Of a stretch of 64,000 bases of DNA, positions 10,264 to 22,465 are shown one piece after another. Each line of letters starts with the position of its first letter. Position 1 is the first letter of the stretch. A model generated the notes under the pieces. It had not been told where the DNA came from. It saw only the letters and a list, made by a program, of their open reading frames with translations, and made no database searches. The stretch is from contig JAYXKI010000007.1 of assembly GCA_037892935.1 (NCBI GenBank), positions 1,674,001 through 1,738,000 of the forward strand. The letters are read 5' to 3'. The position numbers and the translations under genes are program-made. Origin of the DNA: Phlebopus portentosus (Eukaryota; Basidiomycota; Agaricomycetes; Boletales; Boletinellaceae).

Positions 10264-13000
10264 CTATTGCCAGCTATGCCTGCCATTATGGCAATGGTCT
10301 ACACAAGTTACTTTAATGCTTCTACCGTCATTGGCCCAGCTATTTCCGACTTCTTTTGCCAACCTCACTTCAAAGTCCTTCACTATTCTAAAGAATTCAT
10401 CCTCTGCGCTCATGAGAGCGTCAGAGGCGGCCTCCTCCATGCGATCCACGACGCATCTTAGCGCACCCCTGATTAGTGGATAGTCCAATGCAAACTCCCG
10501 AGTTTTTTGCCATGCATCTGTGTCGTCCGGGCAGCACTCAGGTTGCAGCTGATCGATGTGTGCATTTATGATGAGTAGATATGCGAGGTCCTCGTTTGTC
10601 ACGCCCTTGAGCGCGACTTTCGGCTTACCCAGCCCAACCCTCTCCTCTGCATCCAGCGGCATACCTGAACCACAGCATTCTGCCAAAGAAGCAAGGCATT
10701 TTGCGAGCATAATGGGCGATGTATTGTGCAGGACGTTTGTGCTTGTCCTGCCGAGATAGTGCACTCGTAGCAGCCCCACGAGTGTTTCCTTCATGGACGA
10801 GAGAGAATAGAAGTGAGCTCCAATTACCGTCAAATGGACCAGCGTAACAACGAAGTGACTAGTTCCAGGCTTCATTAAGCTGCAGCAAAGCGTGAGCCGT
10901 GTCGAGGTGGGTTAGAGGGGGTTACTTACAAGGTATCTCCCCTTTCCAGCAGTACGGCATTGCATGCTAGACATCCATCGCGCTCTTCTTGCCAGCCCGC
11001 CAGAAACAGTCGAAAGTCACAAGGGATAAAGATTAGTTTTCTGCCGTCAATCACGTGGAGTGCCGTCGCCATCCCTGTGGTGTCGATATGCCAATCCGAC
11101 CAGGCTGCATTATGCTGGCCAGCAGCCAGGACTTGCCAAATTGCTCAGGAGGGCAGGGGGTGGAGAATACGTATAGCTTGCTGTCGCGCATGAACAACTG
11201 TCATGCAAAGAACTTTGACGAATCATCGAGAGGTCTGAAAGGGGCAAGGTCAAAGCAAACATTGTATGGAGGCGGGTAGTTGTAGGGCCCACCTTTCAAA
11301 AATGTCTCCACTTAGAGGCATATCTAAGAAGTTCAAGGGGCGAAGGTGGCTAAGCTCATCTATCTTTGGCTCTGCCCTAAGCTTAGCAGGCTTCGAAGGT
11401 CTCTTCCAAGGCTTAGCACTTATTCTCCCTTCCTTCATACTTGCGTTATATGCCGCTAGCTTGTCTTCATACTCCGCCCTGTCCTTCTCTCATTTCTTCA
11501 TGTCTTCCCTGTATTTCTTTAATGCCTCATTCCAGCTCTTTTCATCAACTTCAGTAGCGCGGGCAAAGTCTCGGTAGTTTCCCCTCACTTGCTTGAATAA
11601 ATTCTCCCCCACCTCTGTCTCTGTGCAGTCTTGATTTGTGTCAGTAGGTGGCCCATAAGTACAGTAAAGGACATAGGCGCACCGTTTGCAGAGATTGGTG
11701 CCTCGGTATCGAAGGCCTCCCTCATACCGCACCTCACACAACCGTCAAATGCCTCCAGGTCCCTTCCATGCCATTTAATAAGTATATGTCCACTTCTAAA
11801 CGCGCTGCGCTGCTCAAGAATCTTCAAATTTTCCCATTGGTCTATCGAGTAGACTTGTACCGTCGCATACGGTGCAGTCTGATAGCTCGTGTCCCTCATA
11901 AGAGCCTTGATGCATCAGGCAAGAACTCGCTAAAAGAGAAAGATCAGCGTCAGAGGTGAGAAGTGGAGAGCAACTGTGCATCTGATGTGCCCTCTTGTCC
12001 CATGAATAAACAGTGAAGCTTTCTTTCTCCCATTCGAGTCTATAGGTTTTCAACTTTGCTCCCTTCTTGGATGTCTTTTCTGTTTGCTTGAATTTGATGA
12101 CTGGGACATTGTGAATAGATATAAATTCTGGTTTTTTCTTTTGGAAAGTTAGCCCAATGAGGCGATGATGCAACTCGAGACTGCACTGACCTTGGGAATG
12201 GCCCAGCTTCGCCACTCTAGATCTGTAGCTTGTCTGTATACATTGGGGACTGGCAGGCTTGCCGATGCTTGATAGCCAGTTTCATTCGATTCAACAAGCG
12301 CCACCGATGCTAGGGTGTGCCAGCCATTATCAGTCGACCCACCAACGTTGGCTACGATCTCCTCTTCATGGACATCAGCATCACCTTGCGATTCTGCAGG
12401 TCTCTCCACATCTGCCCTTCTCTCTTCATCTATGACCTCCTCACCCCCGCCTTCTTCCTCCCCATTGCTACTGGCGTCATCATCGACGACCATCTTCATG
12501 CTCTTGCATTTCTTATGCCCCGCCTTCCTCCGTCGGCTGGTGGCTTTTGAACTCTCTTCTCCAGTCCTGATGCGCTTGGAAGGGCGGGAGTTGTCATCCC
12601 CATCGTTGTCCGCCATGCATTTTCTCGACGGCTCCAAGGGAGCCCCGACTGGGATCCGTGACCATAATGCTAGCTTTATGGGCTTTAGCCGGTAAGGCTT
12701 TCCACTGTTATTTTGCACCTGTGAATATGCGTCGCGTAGGACTTCATCAACCATGGCCGAGCCATCACCTAGCAAGTTCACGCCTTTCATATCATCAACA
12801 AGGGTTTGACAGATCGCAGAAAGCAAGCATCGATGAAGGTACATCGTCTCATCAGTGGTTTCTTTCAGCATCCTTTCCCATTCCTTGGGTGTCACCTTGG
12901 TGTCTCTGACTAGCGCTCTTGAGTTCTCGAACTCTGTGTCCTCATTTGAACTGCTATCACTTAAGCCATCATCGCTTGCAGGAGGGTGCTCTGGGACCAC
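10264..13000 (-). CDS. JmjC-domain protein, multi-exon, with a premature stop
   Basis: JmjC proteins are Fe(II)/2OG dioxygenases, usually histone lysine demethylases or protein hydroxylases in the nucleus. The core is split by one intron. The exon from 10930 to about 11205 carries WHIDTTGMATALHVIDGRKL, with metal-binding His (11098-11100) and Asp (11092-11094), and ends GDT at a GTAAGT donor. The next exon (10264 to about 10873) begins LMKPGTSHFVVTLVH, with the distal His at 10855-10857, then GAHFYSLSSM and a helical C-terminus. This layout matches the large JmjC family of Agaricomycete genomes. Further upstream are a Lys/Glu-rich exon (11280-11640), a globular exon (about 11650-11940), a short exon (about 12000-12140) and a 270-codon N-terminal exon (about 12180-13000) with acidic and Arg/Lys-rich tracts that look like nuclear localisation signals. 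A TGA near 11490 interrupts the Lys/Glu-rich exon in frame (CGA-to-TGA is a likely cause). The start is uncertain. Confidence 0.7.
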
Positions 13001-13617
13001 CGGAGAAATGCCAGGTGCAGGGTGGGAGGAAGCTCTGCTAGGAGGAGGGCTTTGTTCTTAGATGTAGGCTTGAGCACCTGGAGCACTCGTGCTTTCCTCA
13101 TTCCAGAGAGAGTCACATTCTCCTAAAATGGCGGAAATACCGGCTTCATACACCTTTGCACCATAAAGAGTCATGCCGATCACTAGCCATGACAGCATAT
13201 ACTCGATACGCATTCTCATCCTGTCTCTCTTAAGTCCCTGAGCAGTAGCAGTCTATGCTTCAACGTAAGCGCAGAACCGACAAAATATGCACAGGCCTAC
13301 CTGGGCGAGGGCGAATAAAGGAATCCGCTCATGGGAACTACTAATGACAGAGCCACCCAGAAGGGTAATCGGCAATATCATTGACATGACATACAGTGGG
13401 CGAAGCAGTTGAAAGTCCCCCGCAGTCTTCTTTTTCACAATATCCCCAGTGTCCTTCGAATTTAGGCTGTTGTATGCATTACGCTCTATTTGGTCTGTCT
13501 TAGAAGGGGAAAACGCACTTGAGTAGATCATATAGCTTTTTCATTGAGCCCTTCTCCGAACGGATCTGTTCACCTCTCTGCCAGTAGCATCAGTCTAAGC
13601 TCCATATATACGTGGAA
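13001..13617. other. Gap between the JmjC and proline-rich genes
   Basis: A minus-strand frame at 13253-13531 has weak coding character. It could belong to either neighbour, but I found no supported splice sites. Confidence 0.3.
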
Positions 13618-14964
13618 TTAACTCACTAGCATCAAACCACGCAAGCCAAGTGCGGCATAGCAGAAGTTAGTAAAGACCATGCTAGCTCTGGCGCTACCCC
13701 AGGTCTTGTTCAGAGCCTGAATCAGAGATCGTGAAACCTGGTCTATCTGTTCAGGGCCATCACATTCCAGCCTAGCAGGGCTAGGGGTGCCATCATTGTT
13801 ACCAGAAGCCATATGAGCTTGTGAATCTGTATCAACGTCCATCTCATCATTACCAGAGTCAGGCTGAGGTGGGGTTTGTGTGGGAACATCTTTCAAGAGG
13901 GACGGCATCAGCTGGGAGCTGTAGTCAGATTCTACCAGAGGCTTTACAATATCCATGGAATCAGCGCCCTCAATGAACCCCGCCCTTACCCAATCAGAGA
14001 TTGCGTTACCCTTGCTCCAGGGGAAAATGTATTGGTTATCGTTGTACCTCCAGGTGTGTTCCATCACCTCTTTGAACTCCTTAAGCATCGTCCTCCAGTC
14101 TTTATATCGGTCAAACACCTTCTTCAGACTTTTGTGAATGCCGAGACTTTCCATACTTGGGGATTGCAGCGGCCTGTCATCCTCGGCAGGGCACTTGGAG
14201 AGGGCGAATGTGACCTTGTCAAAAATGAGATTCTGGGCAAAGCCATGCATCCACTCTGAAGCCACATTCTCCTTGATCTCGAGGAAAGCGGATCTGGCGA
14301 ATACATTACCATTTTTGGCTCCGTTGATGAATTTGTCATTAAACTTGTGAGTGACGGCGTACAGGCGGCGGAGGAGGAATTTGGGTGTCCCAGGAATGTC
14401 CTCTCAATGGTCAACTTGTACAAGTAGGTCCTGCACACTCTGTGGATGCATGTAGTAATTCGCTGTAGAGCTAACTGGGGAAAGTAGCATGGCTGCATCG
14501 ACCGGGCTCGGGCCACGCTGGAATCTCTCGATCAGGCTGTTGAGATAATCGTGAGGTGGTGGAGAGGCCTCGGGTGTCTCTGATAAAGTTAGCACGCCAT
14601 CTGGCAGTGGAGAGAACAAGACCCCATCTGTTGTTGCATCACGCAACAGCTAGGGAGGATCAGGGTTTTCACCTGCCATTGCAGGAGGATGGGAGGTGGG
14701 TGTGGGCGGATCTGGCGTGAGCGGATCTGGTGTGAGAGGAGAGTCTTGAGGCTGCTCTGGCATGGGTGGAGAGTCTTGAGGCTGCTCTGGCATGGGCAGG
14801 GAGTCTTGAGACTGCTCTGGCATGAGCGGAGAGCCTTCTGGTGTGAGCGGAGAGTTTTGAGGCTGCTCTGGGCTTGGCAGTTCATTGGGAGGAGGAGAGA
14901 GAGAGCTACAATCTGTAGTTGGTGAGTCAGATAGCCGTAGTGGCCCATCACTTAGGCCTGCCAT
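13618..14964 (-). pseudogene. Proline-rich protein with globular C-terminus, two stops, unrecognised
   Basis: One reading frame of about 450 codons runs from ATG 14964 to the stop at 13618, broken only by a TAG at 14650-14652 and a TGA at 14404-14406. Frame and composition continue across both, so they look like C-to-T changes of CAG and CGA. The N-terminal third is Pro/Ser/Glu-rich with 10-residue repeats of PMPEQPQDSP type. The C-terminal half is globular and Trp/Phe-containing (for example FLLRRLYAVTHKF and KDWRTMLKEFKEVMEHTWRY). I know no family for it. It is co-oriented with the transposase upstream and the JmjC gene downstream. It could instead be 5' exons of the JmjC gene, but I found no splice junction joining them. 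Confidence 0.5.
14741..14830. repeat. 30-bp tandem repeat inside the proline-rich gene
   Basis: GAGTCTTGAGGCTGCTCTGG and the following 10 bases repeat at 14741, 14771 and 14801, with a diverged unit near 14851. The period keeps frame and gives the 10-residue PMPEQPQDSP-like repeats on the minus strand. Confidence 0.75.
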
Positions 14965-15658
14965 TGTCACTCCGGAGGTGAGTTGGGCATGGGTGTAAGG
15001 GAGGCGAGCATCTAGAAGAGAGACGTAGTTGACACGCTATGCAGTCACATGACTCTATCCTACCTATGAAACAAATGATAGATAGGTACATTAAGTCTTC
15101 AGCCCCCCTATTTATGGAAGGTGATTTGTATGCCTTCTCGGGAAACAAACAGTTGCAAAATGAGGTGATCCCTCATCTTTGCCAATATGAGCAAGTTGGT
15201 TGGCAAGGTGCTATCTGACGCCTGTGGTACTATTTATATATATAAGTATTTATAAAAAGCATGCAAATCCTCCTTCCTAAACTAGGGGGGTCAAAGACTT
15301 AACGCACCCATCTGTAGTATATAAATCCAGAATAAATTAGCAACTGCATAGAAGTAATGGCTCTGTAATGCTAAAATTATTGATAAATGTCTTGTAGGAG
15401 GACCTCAGATGCACATTCACCCCATATAATCTGGGAGAGACATCATAACTCAGATATATGACGGTTAATGAGGGTACATTACCTTATATAAGTTGCAAGT
15501 CTTAGTAAGTGATGGGGCTTTTCCTAATGTAAGCATCATCAGACAAAACTATACACCCCTTACTTACTTTACTCAAACCTCTCTGTTCCTGAATTCATTT
15601 CTCGACTATTTTCTCCTGAATGGCATCTACATTATCAAACACCCTACTTCAACTCTTC
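14965..15658. other. Intergenic, no gene seen
   Basis: This separates the proline-rich gene from the 3' end of the transposase gene. It has AT-rich tracts near 15230-15260 but no supported coding region. Confidence 0.4.
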
Positions 15659-18600
15659 TTAGTACACATGTTGATAAGTAATTTTGTCACAGAAGGGGTT
15701 AATGTGAAACTCCTCAGCCTCTTCTACTGCGGTGTCACATGTCCACTCTGGAGGGCACCTCTTCCCAAATCTAGGGACCAACTCAACAGGCCTCCAAATA
15801 TCTTTCAGAGCAACCACCGTTCCTACCCTCTCTCCACCTCTCAAACATCTTCTCCTAACACGAAACATCTCTGTACCAGCATCCGGGCAAAACTGCCTTT
15901 CACCTTCTATGGACTTAACTGACTTGTCTCTAGGAATAAGCACATGCACATATGCAAGGGGCTCAGACCTCTCCTTTGAGTGCTTGTTGCAGGCTACAAA
16001 TACCATGCGGAGCTGTGCCGCAAAGTGATCTCCTGACATTATCTAGTTAGCACTATGACAGCCTGGTCTCTGAATGGCTTACCAACAATCCCATAGATGC
16101 TCAATTTACTTGCACCATTAACAAGAACAAAATTAAAGTATGCTGGTTTTAAGGCAGTCTTTGGACGTGCAGAAATTTGTTGCAGTGGTTGTGGAGAGCT
16201 TTCATCTTGAGGATCTTTAAGTTAGACCCTGACACTCCACCAGATGAACAGCTCATTGAATGGCATGCGGAAACCTTCGAAAGGCTGATGATGGTGCTGA
16301 TTCTTAAGGTATTTGAGGAGTTCTTCCTGAAACTGGGCTGCACCATAATGAGACTCCACAGAATCAAACTTGACATGGATATGGTTGAAGTGGAAGTTTA
16401 GCAACCAGGTGGAATTATCACCCTACACTGCCATCTCATTCATTGATATGTCCTCCACTGGCTGTGGCAAGAACTTCTGGCGCAGCTTCTCTGACATCTG
16501 CTTTGTGAGGCAGGTGTTTTCCTTGGGATCTAGGTCTGCCTCCTGGGATGAGAGGCCAGCTTGCTTCCTACACTCCTCCCAAAGCACAAGCTGGCTGACC
16601 ACATGGACACGAAGTAGGTTGTCTAGTCTGCGACACATCTGCTCTTGGTAGCTTCTGTGGTTTGTGAGCTTGTAGGGTTGTTTGCACTCTGTGATGTGTG
16701 CTCTCTCCGACTGTTCAGTTGAGAACTGAGGGGCTGACCCCAACATTTGTATAGCTTGAGCCACATGCATCAGCAGCTCCATCTTAGGAATGCGAAATTC
16801 CCCTCTCTTCTGCATTCCATCCCTCACCCCAGTATTTGAAAGTGCCTTCTTGTGCCTGTGGAAGATCTTGATGTACTTGTCCATATCTTTTAAGGTACCT
16901 GTCGACTGGCTCTCGTATTGTGCGGTGTAAATAAAATCCTTCAGAGCTCGAAATGCCTTCAAGGTTTCCAGTTCAACCCTAGGGTGGCCCTGCAAAATTG
17001 CAACCAGAGAGCACTCTAAATCCCTAGTCTCCCTTAAGGAGTGTTGCTTGAACTTTGTGACACCTCGGGGGAAGCTTCTATACCCAATACGTGGCTGAAG
17101 GGCTGATAGCCGCTTGTCATACTCCTCCTTCTCTAGAAGAGAGACTGCCCACTTGAGAGGGTGGTCAGCAAAAAATTTGTGCCATTAATGCAGAGCATCA
17201 GGAGCCAGGACAACAGAGGGGTCTGCAAACTTCCAGTCTCTCTAGAAAGGCTCCTGAACTCCATTAAGGCCCTTCTCCTTCGCAATCTTCTGAAAGTGAA
17301 TGAAGTTCCGTGGACTGGTGTGGCTGAGGAGTGAGTCGATCTCCTTGAGTGTGCTCTGGCCCTTTCGTAGCTTATGTTGCTTTCCATCTCCAAAGTCAGC
17401 TTGCTCAGCAGTTGAAACAGGTGACACCCTCTGTGAAGTGCAGGTGATTGTGTGCATTTCAGGTAGATCAGCTTGCAGTGCAGCAGCTATTGTCCTGACT
17501 AATCGTCTATCGCCAGCTGGGTCGACAATAAGCTTGGGGGTATGCGAGCATCTCTTCATGTTCTCCAGGATGATATCTATGCATCGGTGGTACAGCCGAG
17601 CTGCAAGCATTCCTGCCACTTCCTTATCCTCCATAAACTTTGCAATGGGAATTTGGCCTATCAACATCCAACTTCGTGAAGTGGCTTTCCTACGTAGATC
17701 CTTGTGGATATTTCCACAGGTAAGATACACGGCATAGCACTCCTTATCGCCTTGGAAGTTCGTGAGGTGAGTCTTGTCAGAGGCTAGGATAACAAGTCCC
17801 AGTGTTTCACCAGGCAAAACCTTTGACTTTGCAATGCTTCAGTATGTGAGCACTTAAGAAGAGGTTGTAATAACAGACCTGCACATCCCAGACTAGGTCA
17901 CCAGTCATCATCTCTGAGTACAGCCACTCTGCCCTATCCCCCTGCCAGACTTTTTGGGGCACAAACTCCATCTTTCCATTAAAAACTGGGTTTCCAAAGA
18001 GGTATTTGAAGCACTCCAAAGCATCTTGATAAAACAGCTTCAAAGGGTGCTGAGTCTTGGCTCCAGGGACTTCTACTTCTGCTTCCTTCCAACATGGAGG
18101 GCTCAGAAGCTGCTCCACTTTCTTTTGCAGGGCATTGCTGCTATTAAATGAAAGCGGTCTATCCTGCACCTAAATTTTTTAGTCAGTACTTAGATTTCAT
18201 GGAGGAATTAAGGTGTACCATACATATTTAAGCTTGAAAAACTTATCAATCTTGGACTGTGATATGCCCAACTCCACAAGCCATTTTCCAACTTCAAAGT
18301 CCGTAAAGCAGAAGAAGGGATAGTACGGGTTGGCCCTTCTATAGCTAGCACATTCACCAGAGGTCCAGAGTCTGCTAAAGGTGTCCTCCCCCTTGCCATA
18401 GACCTTCCCAGCTCCTTCAAAGTAGTCGACTGCAGCTCTACTCTCCACTTCTGCCTGTCCACAAGATTTCAGATTCACTGGTTGGTGAGAAGTTAGTGTA
18501 GGATGGTTACCATTACTGGCAGCTTCGCTGTTGTTTAAGTATGCTCATCCCAGATCATTGTCTACCTCTATAACATAGTCAAGCAAGCCAGTGACTTCAT

Positions 18601-18802
18601 TGCTGTCAGTTTGTTCAAGGTTTTTGTGCAAATCGCCTGCATCATGATGGGAGGGGGATCTGAGAAAGCTTAGCTGAGGTGTTGAATGGCGCCCATCCCT
18701 GACATTCTCTCTGCATCTGCTGACTTTGATATGCCTGGTGACATCAGCTGAATTGTTGAAAGTCTTGAAGCATGATGGACACCAGTTGCTAGAGATGGGC
18801 AT
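15659..18802 (-). pseudogene. Plavaka-type (CMC/CACTA-like) transposase with introns, inactivated
   Basis: The gene should encode a DDE-type cut-and-paste transposase. The first exon (from ATG 18802) holds a C2H2 zinc finger, WCPSCFKTFNNSADVTRHIK. Following exons carry SRLWTSGECASYRRANPYYP (about 18230-18466), the VPQKVW...WLYSEMMTGDLVWDVQ region (17870-18169) and the family core LVILASDKTHLTNFQGDKE with LIGQIPIAKF (17242-17810). The C-terminal exon (15659-16030) has TVVALKDIWRPVELVPRFG, typical of the Plavaka C-terminus. At the 'PFW...D.LHQ' segment, Trp and Gln codons are replaced by TAG (17242-17244) and TAA (17185-17187), with the frame open on both sides down to 16423. So the copy is dead through two transitions at a conserved place. 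Known Plavaka genes are about 1,000 residues, and this model is of similar size. No terminal inverted repeats were found nearby. Confidence 0.8.
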
Positions 18803-19749
18803 GTTGTTGGTAGGAGCAGAGAGCACCTTGTGCTGAAAATTGCCACGTCACTACCCTCGGCTAGTGTAGAGGTCAGCAGCTTACAAAGTTTGCCCATCTA
18901 TGATGGTGGCTGTGGCTGGGGGAGGGTATTTATAGTCGGGGACAGCTGTTACTTCTGGATCTGAGAGAACTGACCAGGTGCTACTATTAGACTGCTGTGT
19001 CAGCAGCCCATACCCTTACAGTGCAGGCGGTATGGGCTTACAAGAAAAATCAAAATCAGACATAGCCTTGATACACACGTATATGTAAGGTCATTCCTTT
19101 GCACAGCACATTATGAGCTGAGCTGTACTACTCAAACATGGGATCCCAGCTGTACTAGTAGGGGCGCTGAGTCTTAGATATCAGCTTACATATTGCAGCA
19201 CTCACAAAACATGGCAATAAGATATGATTCCCAAGCCTGCCCATATTGACATACTTAGAGGCCTGTGCCACCACCAAAGCTCGGGCCTTTCTGACAATGC
19301 CAGACTATTTTTAGGACTGCTGTGAGCTGAAATTTAGCACTGCATAAAATCCCTGTGGCCAAGAGATTCTAGAATTTTGCCAGAATGTAATTAAAAGTTT
19401 TTATATAGTAAAATACATAACAAAAATAATTCAGGTATCAATGCACATTTGTTGAGTTACCCTTGCACTATCACGTGACATAGCACCCGATGGATGCATC
19501 CACACAGCAGGCAGCTGTGGAATCACCACGGGAGATATATAATGGCTTATATCTACATGGATATTGAAAGCACTGTTAAGATTTCCATTTGGGTATTCCA
19601 AGAGGAGATATTTTGAGCATCACCATGAAAGACTCCCAAAAGAATATTTTAAATATCCAAAAGAGTATCGGTGGCATAGATACTCACAGCTAAAATGGTA
19701 ACAAATACTTGCAATATCCCGAAAGGTATGGGAGGCTTGGATATGTAGA
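18803..19749. other. Intergenic with one perfect hairpin
   Basis: No gene is evident. GCCCATACC at 19006-19014 and its exact complement at 19029-19037 form a 9-bp stem with a 14-nt loop. A diverged copy of the GATG/CACGTGAC repeat family lies at about 19467-19500 (see 22466-22531). Confidence 0.5.
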
Positions 19750-19877
19750 CACACCGGGCAAAAACTCATTTCCAAGCTATGAAAATGCTACCCAAAATGG
19801 AAAGAGCTAGTCAGATGAGAGCTCGCCTGTTCCGACCAAAATTTCTAAGGGCTCGGAATGAGTTTTTGCCCGGTGTG
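19750..19877. mobile_element. 128-bp inverted-repeat miniature element
   Basis: The ends CACACCGGGCAAAAACTCAT at 19750 and its exact complement ending at 19877 are inverted repeats of 21 bp or more. There is no coding capacity between them. No clear target duplication is visible. The termini resemble those of the element at 25126-25545 (CACANCGGGCAAA). Confidence 0.65.
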
Positions 19878-20481
19878 ACAGGAATGATATTCTGAGTTGC
19901 TTACAAGCCATGTAAAGTAGTCCATAAATTTTTTATTGGATTTCATGTAAATTTTTTCAACCAAAATTGAAACAGCCTTGGCATTTCTTTCAAACTGCGT
20001 ATTTTGGGCCATTAGATTGAGGATATGCAGTTTGTTGGTCATTGATTATCGGTTTGAATTCATATGCGTGGCTTTTCTACACAGACCCAAAAAGTTCAGA
20101 ACCGATTAAGAGAAATAAGTGCAATATTGCTATCTTTGTGAACAGCTTGATACCTCTTCGTATGTGTATAGCCAGTGGAATAGGACTGAAGAAGACCATT
20201 GCATAGTGGGGTGAGAGGCACTGGCCGAATCCAGTAGCTGTGTGCTTAAGTCAATGCGACTTGCCTATCGTCATGCCCACCCGCCTCTAGCTTGCTGCCT
20301 ACGCTGATCACAATCTACACAGGTCAGCTCGTGGACACTATAGAAGTGGGTAAACATCTCCTGTCCTCTGATATCCATGGACTTACGATCTTTGCTCAAT
20401 GGCACACCCAATACATCACATCTATTTGGTCACCTCAAATTCGATTAAACCTACGCAGATCGCAAATGATACTCTCCACAA

Positions 20482-21062
20482 ATGGGTGTGAAGTTGTCAA
20501 AGACTGCACGCCAGCGTGAAAATGCACAGAAGGATGGTGCGCAAGCTGCAATCATGGCTGGAGTGCTGGTGGACGAGTTGGGAGCAGGAGAAGTGCGTTA
20601 CATTCTTTTTTTTATTTGTACATATCTACTTTCATATCCATGTCATCCTCACTTCTCTGGTCGGAATTTATGTGTTCGTCTGCATTATCGAGTACGACCG
20701 GCTTGTCCTCAGTCTCATCATCCTGTATTTCAATTCACCTCGCCTAGTCCCTTCATGAGAACGCCCCCTTTGTCCTTTTCATCTTTCTTTTTCGCAGCGC
20801 TTTGCCCTTGCTTGCCCTATCGAGGGTATCATCGGTGGTGCGGTAGCCAGATCTTCTGGCAGCAGGCAAAGTATTTCATTAGTGCTTGGGGAGGATCTGC
20901 GATTGGTCTTTGGATTCAAACTTTCAGAGAAGGCTGGTTGATCTGATGAGGAGGTAGTTCAAAGAGCAAAACCCCGACCTGAAGTTCGGGGTAGGATTAC
21001 AAAAGCACGAGGAAAGAAAGAAGCAGAGCATAAAGAGGAAAGAAAGGTTGAAAGGGAAGAAG
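20482..21062 (+). CDS. Small multi-exon gene, unrecognised, one stop
   Basis: Exon 1 (20482-20592, 37 codons, polar and Ala-rich) ends at a GTGCGT donor. A later exon starts after the TTCGCAG acceptor at 20798. Its frame runs to a TGA at 20939-20941, then continues with a highly charged Lys/Glu/Arg tail to a GTGAGT donor at 21063. The TGA again fits a CGA-to-TGA change. The function is not recognisable, and this may be a host gene fragment. Confidence 0.3.
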
Positions 21063-21675
21063 GTGAGTTCTCTTGTATATTTTTACAGGTGCAAACTGCC
21101 TATCCTTTTTTTTCTGAACAGATTCTGAAAGTAAAGAATGTACAGGGTGGTACTGTTGACCTTGCCGATTAAAGTAAATAAAGTGCTGTATAAGTGAAGT
21201 GCTGTATCGAATAATTCATTTATGAAGGTATCACTGGCTCTTCTTCTGGATATTTGCCCAAGAGTCATAGACAACCATTTGCATCCAGAAAGAGCACCTT
21301 TCCTAGGCTGTGATAGAAAGATAGTGATCACCTGCTAAGACAAATGTCGTATGCTGCCCAGATATGAAGCCAGGTGCAGCTATACGAGGTCCCAAGAGAT
21401 GGCCTTCTTGATGTCCCAACCGAACCTCAACAACCTCGACTGACACATACACTTTACTCTTGGCTTCCATCCTTCGAATAACTCCACAGTTACCTGACAC
21501 CGATACTGACTTTATGTTCTATTATCCGAATATCATTAATCGTGTTTTTGTGCTCCATCGTAAAACTTCCCCGTATATTTTGTACTGGTCTCCTCCCTCA
21601 TTTGGGTTTGCGTGCTCTCATTTTCTCTGTTCTTTTATTTCAGTTGACATTAAACTCGAGTTTCAATAAATAGTA

Positions 21676-22459
21676 CAGTCCCATGACAAAAGTTTTGTCA
21701 CCCATGTTTTTGAGCCATTCTTGGTGTAATCTTCATTTTTTCGTGCTCAATTCAGCCCTGTTGTTTCTGAAAAAAATTTACAATCATTCTATGATATGAA
21801 CCAACATACATGCAAAATTTGATGGCGAAAACTTGAAAACTGAGTTGGAACTGGAAACAGGCCAAAGTGACTATATGCACCAAATTGGCCCAATTTTTCG
21901 GTCTTGTTTGACCTCCAGAGGCTCAACAAGTCCTTGAAACAATATGAAATATTGCACATTTACATTTCTCATATGTAGGAATAACATATGATTTTTTTAG
22001 ATTTTTGCGTCAAGCGAGAGAGCCTGGGCTGCACTTGCTGGGGTTGGAAAGTGGCAGTTTTGCCAATTTTCCCTTTTGTTTTGGCTATTTTTGACCTCAC
22101 TTGAGCTTCATTGCCCTCCAGACTATTCCACACATGTAAGAAAAATCCAGTAAATGTACATGATATGCAATACTATCAGAACAGCATGTTTACAAAGTCT
22201 CATGCTAGAAGCTTGTGTAGAAATACTTTTATGAAGAAAGGAGTCTCCGAGAGTCAATCATTTTCCCTATGTAATTTGACACCACCTGAGCTGTGTTTTG
22301 AACTCAATTTCTGGTATTTTCTCATGAAACTTCACAGGAATGTTACTTCTTATGACAGAATAATGCTGATTTTTTTTCAGAAGGAACAAGTAAAAATTGA
22401 CAGAGAAATTTGCAAAAAACATGTAAAAAAAGGGGGTGAAAACTTTTGTCAGGAGACTG
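21676..22459. mobile_element. Tc1/mariner-like non-autonomous element, 784 bp
   Basis: The terminal inverted repeats begin CAGTCCCATGACAAAAGTTT on the left and CAGTCTCCTGACAAAAGTTT read inward from the right. They are flanked by TA at 21674-21675 and 22460-22461, the target duplication typical of Tc1/mariner elements. CAGTC termini are also usual for that superfamily. No transposase is present. The frame at 22111-22542 crosses the right end and is not a gene. Confidence 0.75.
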
Positions 22460-22465
22460 TACATA

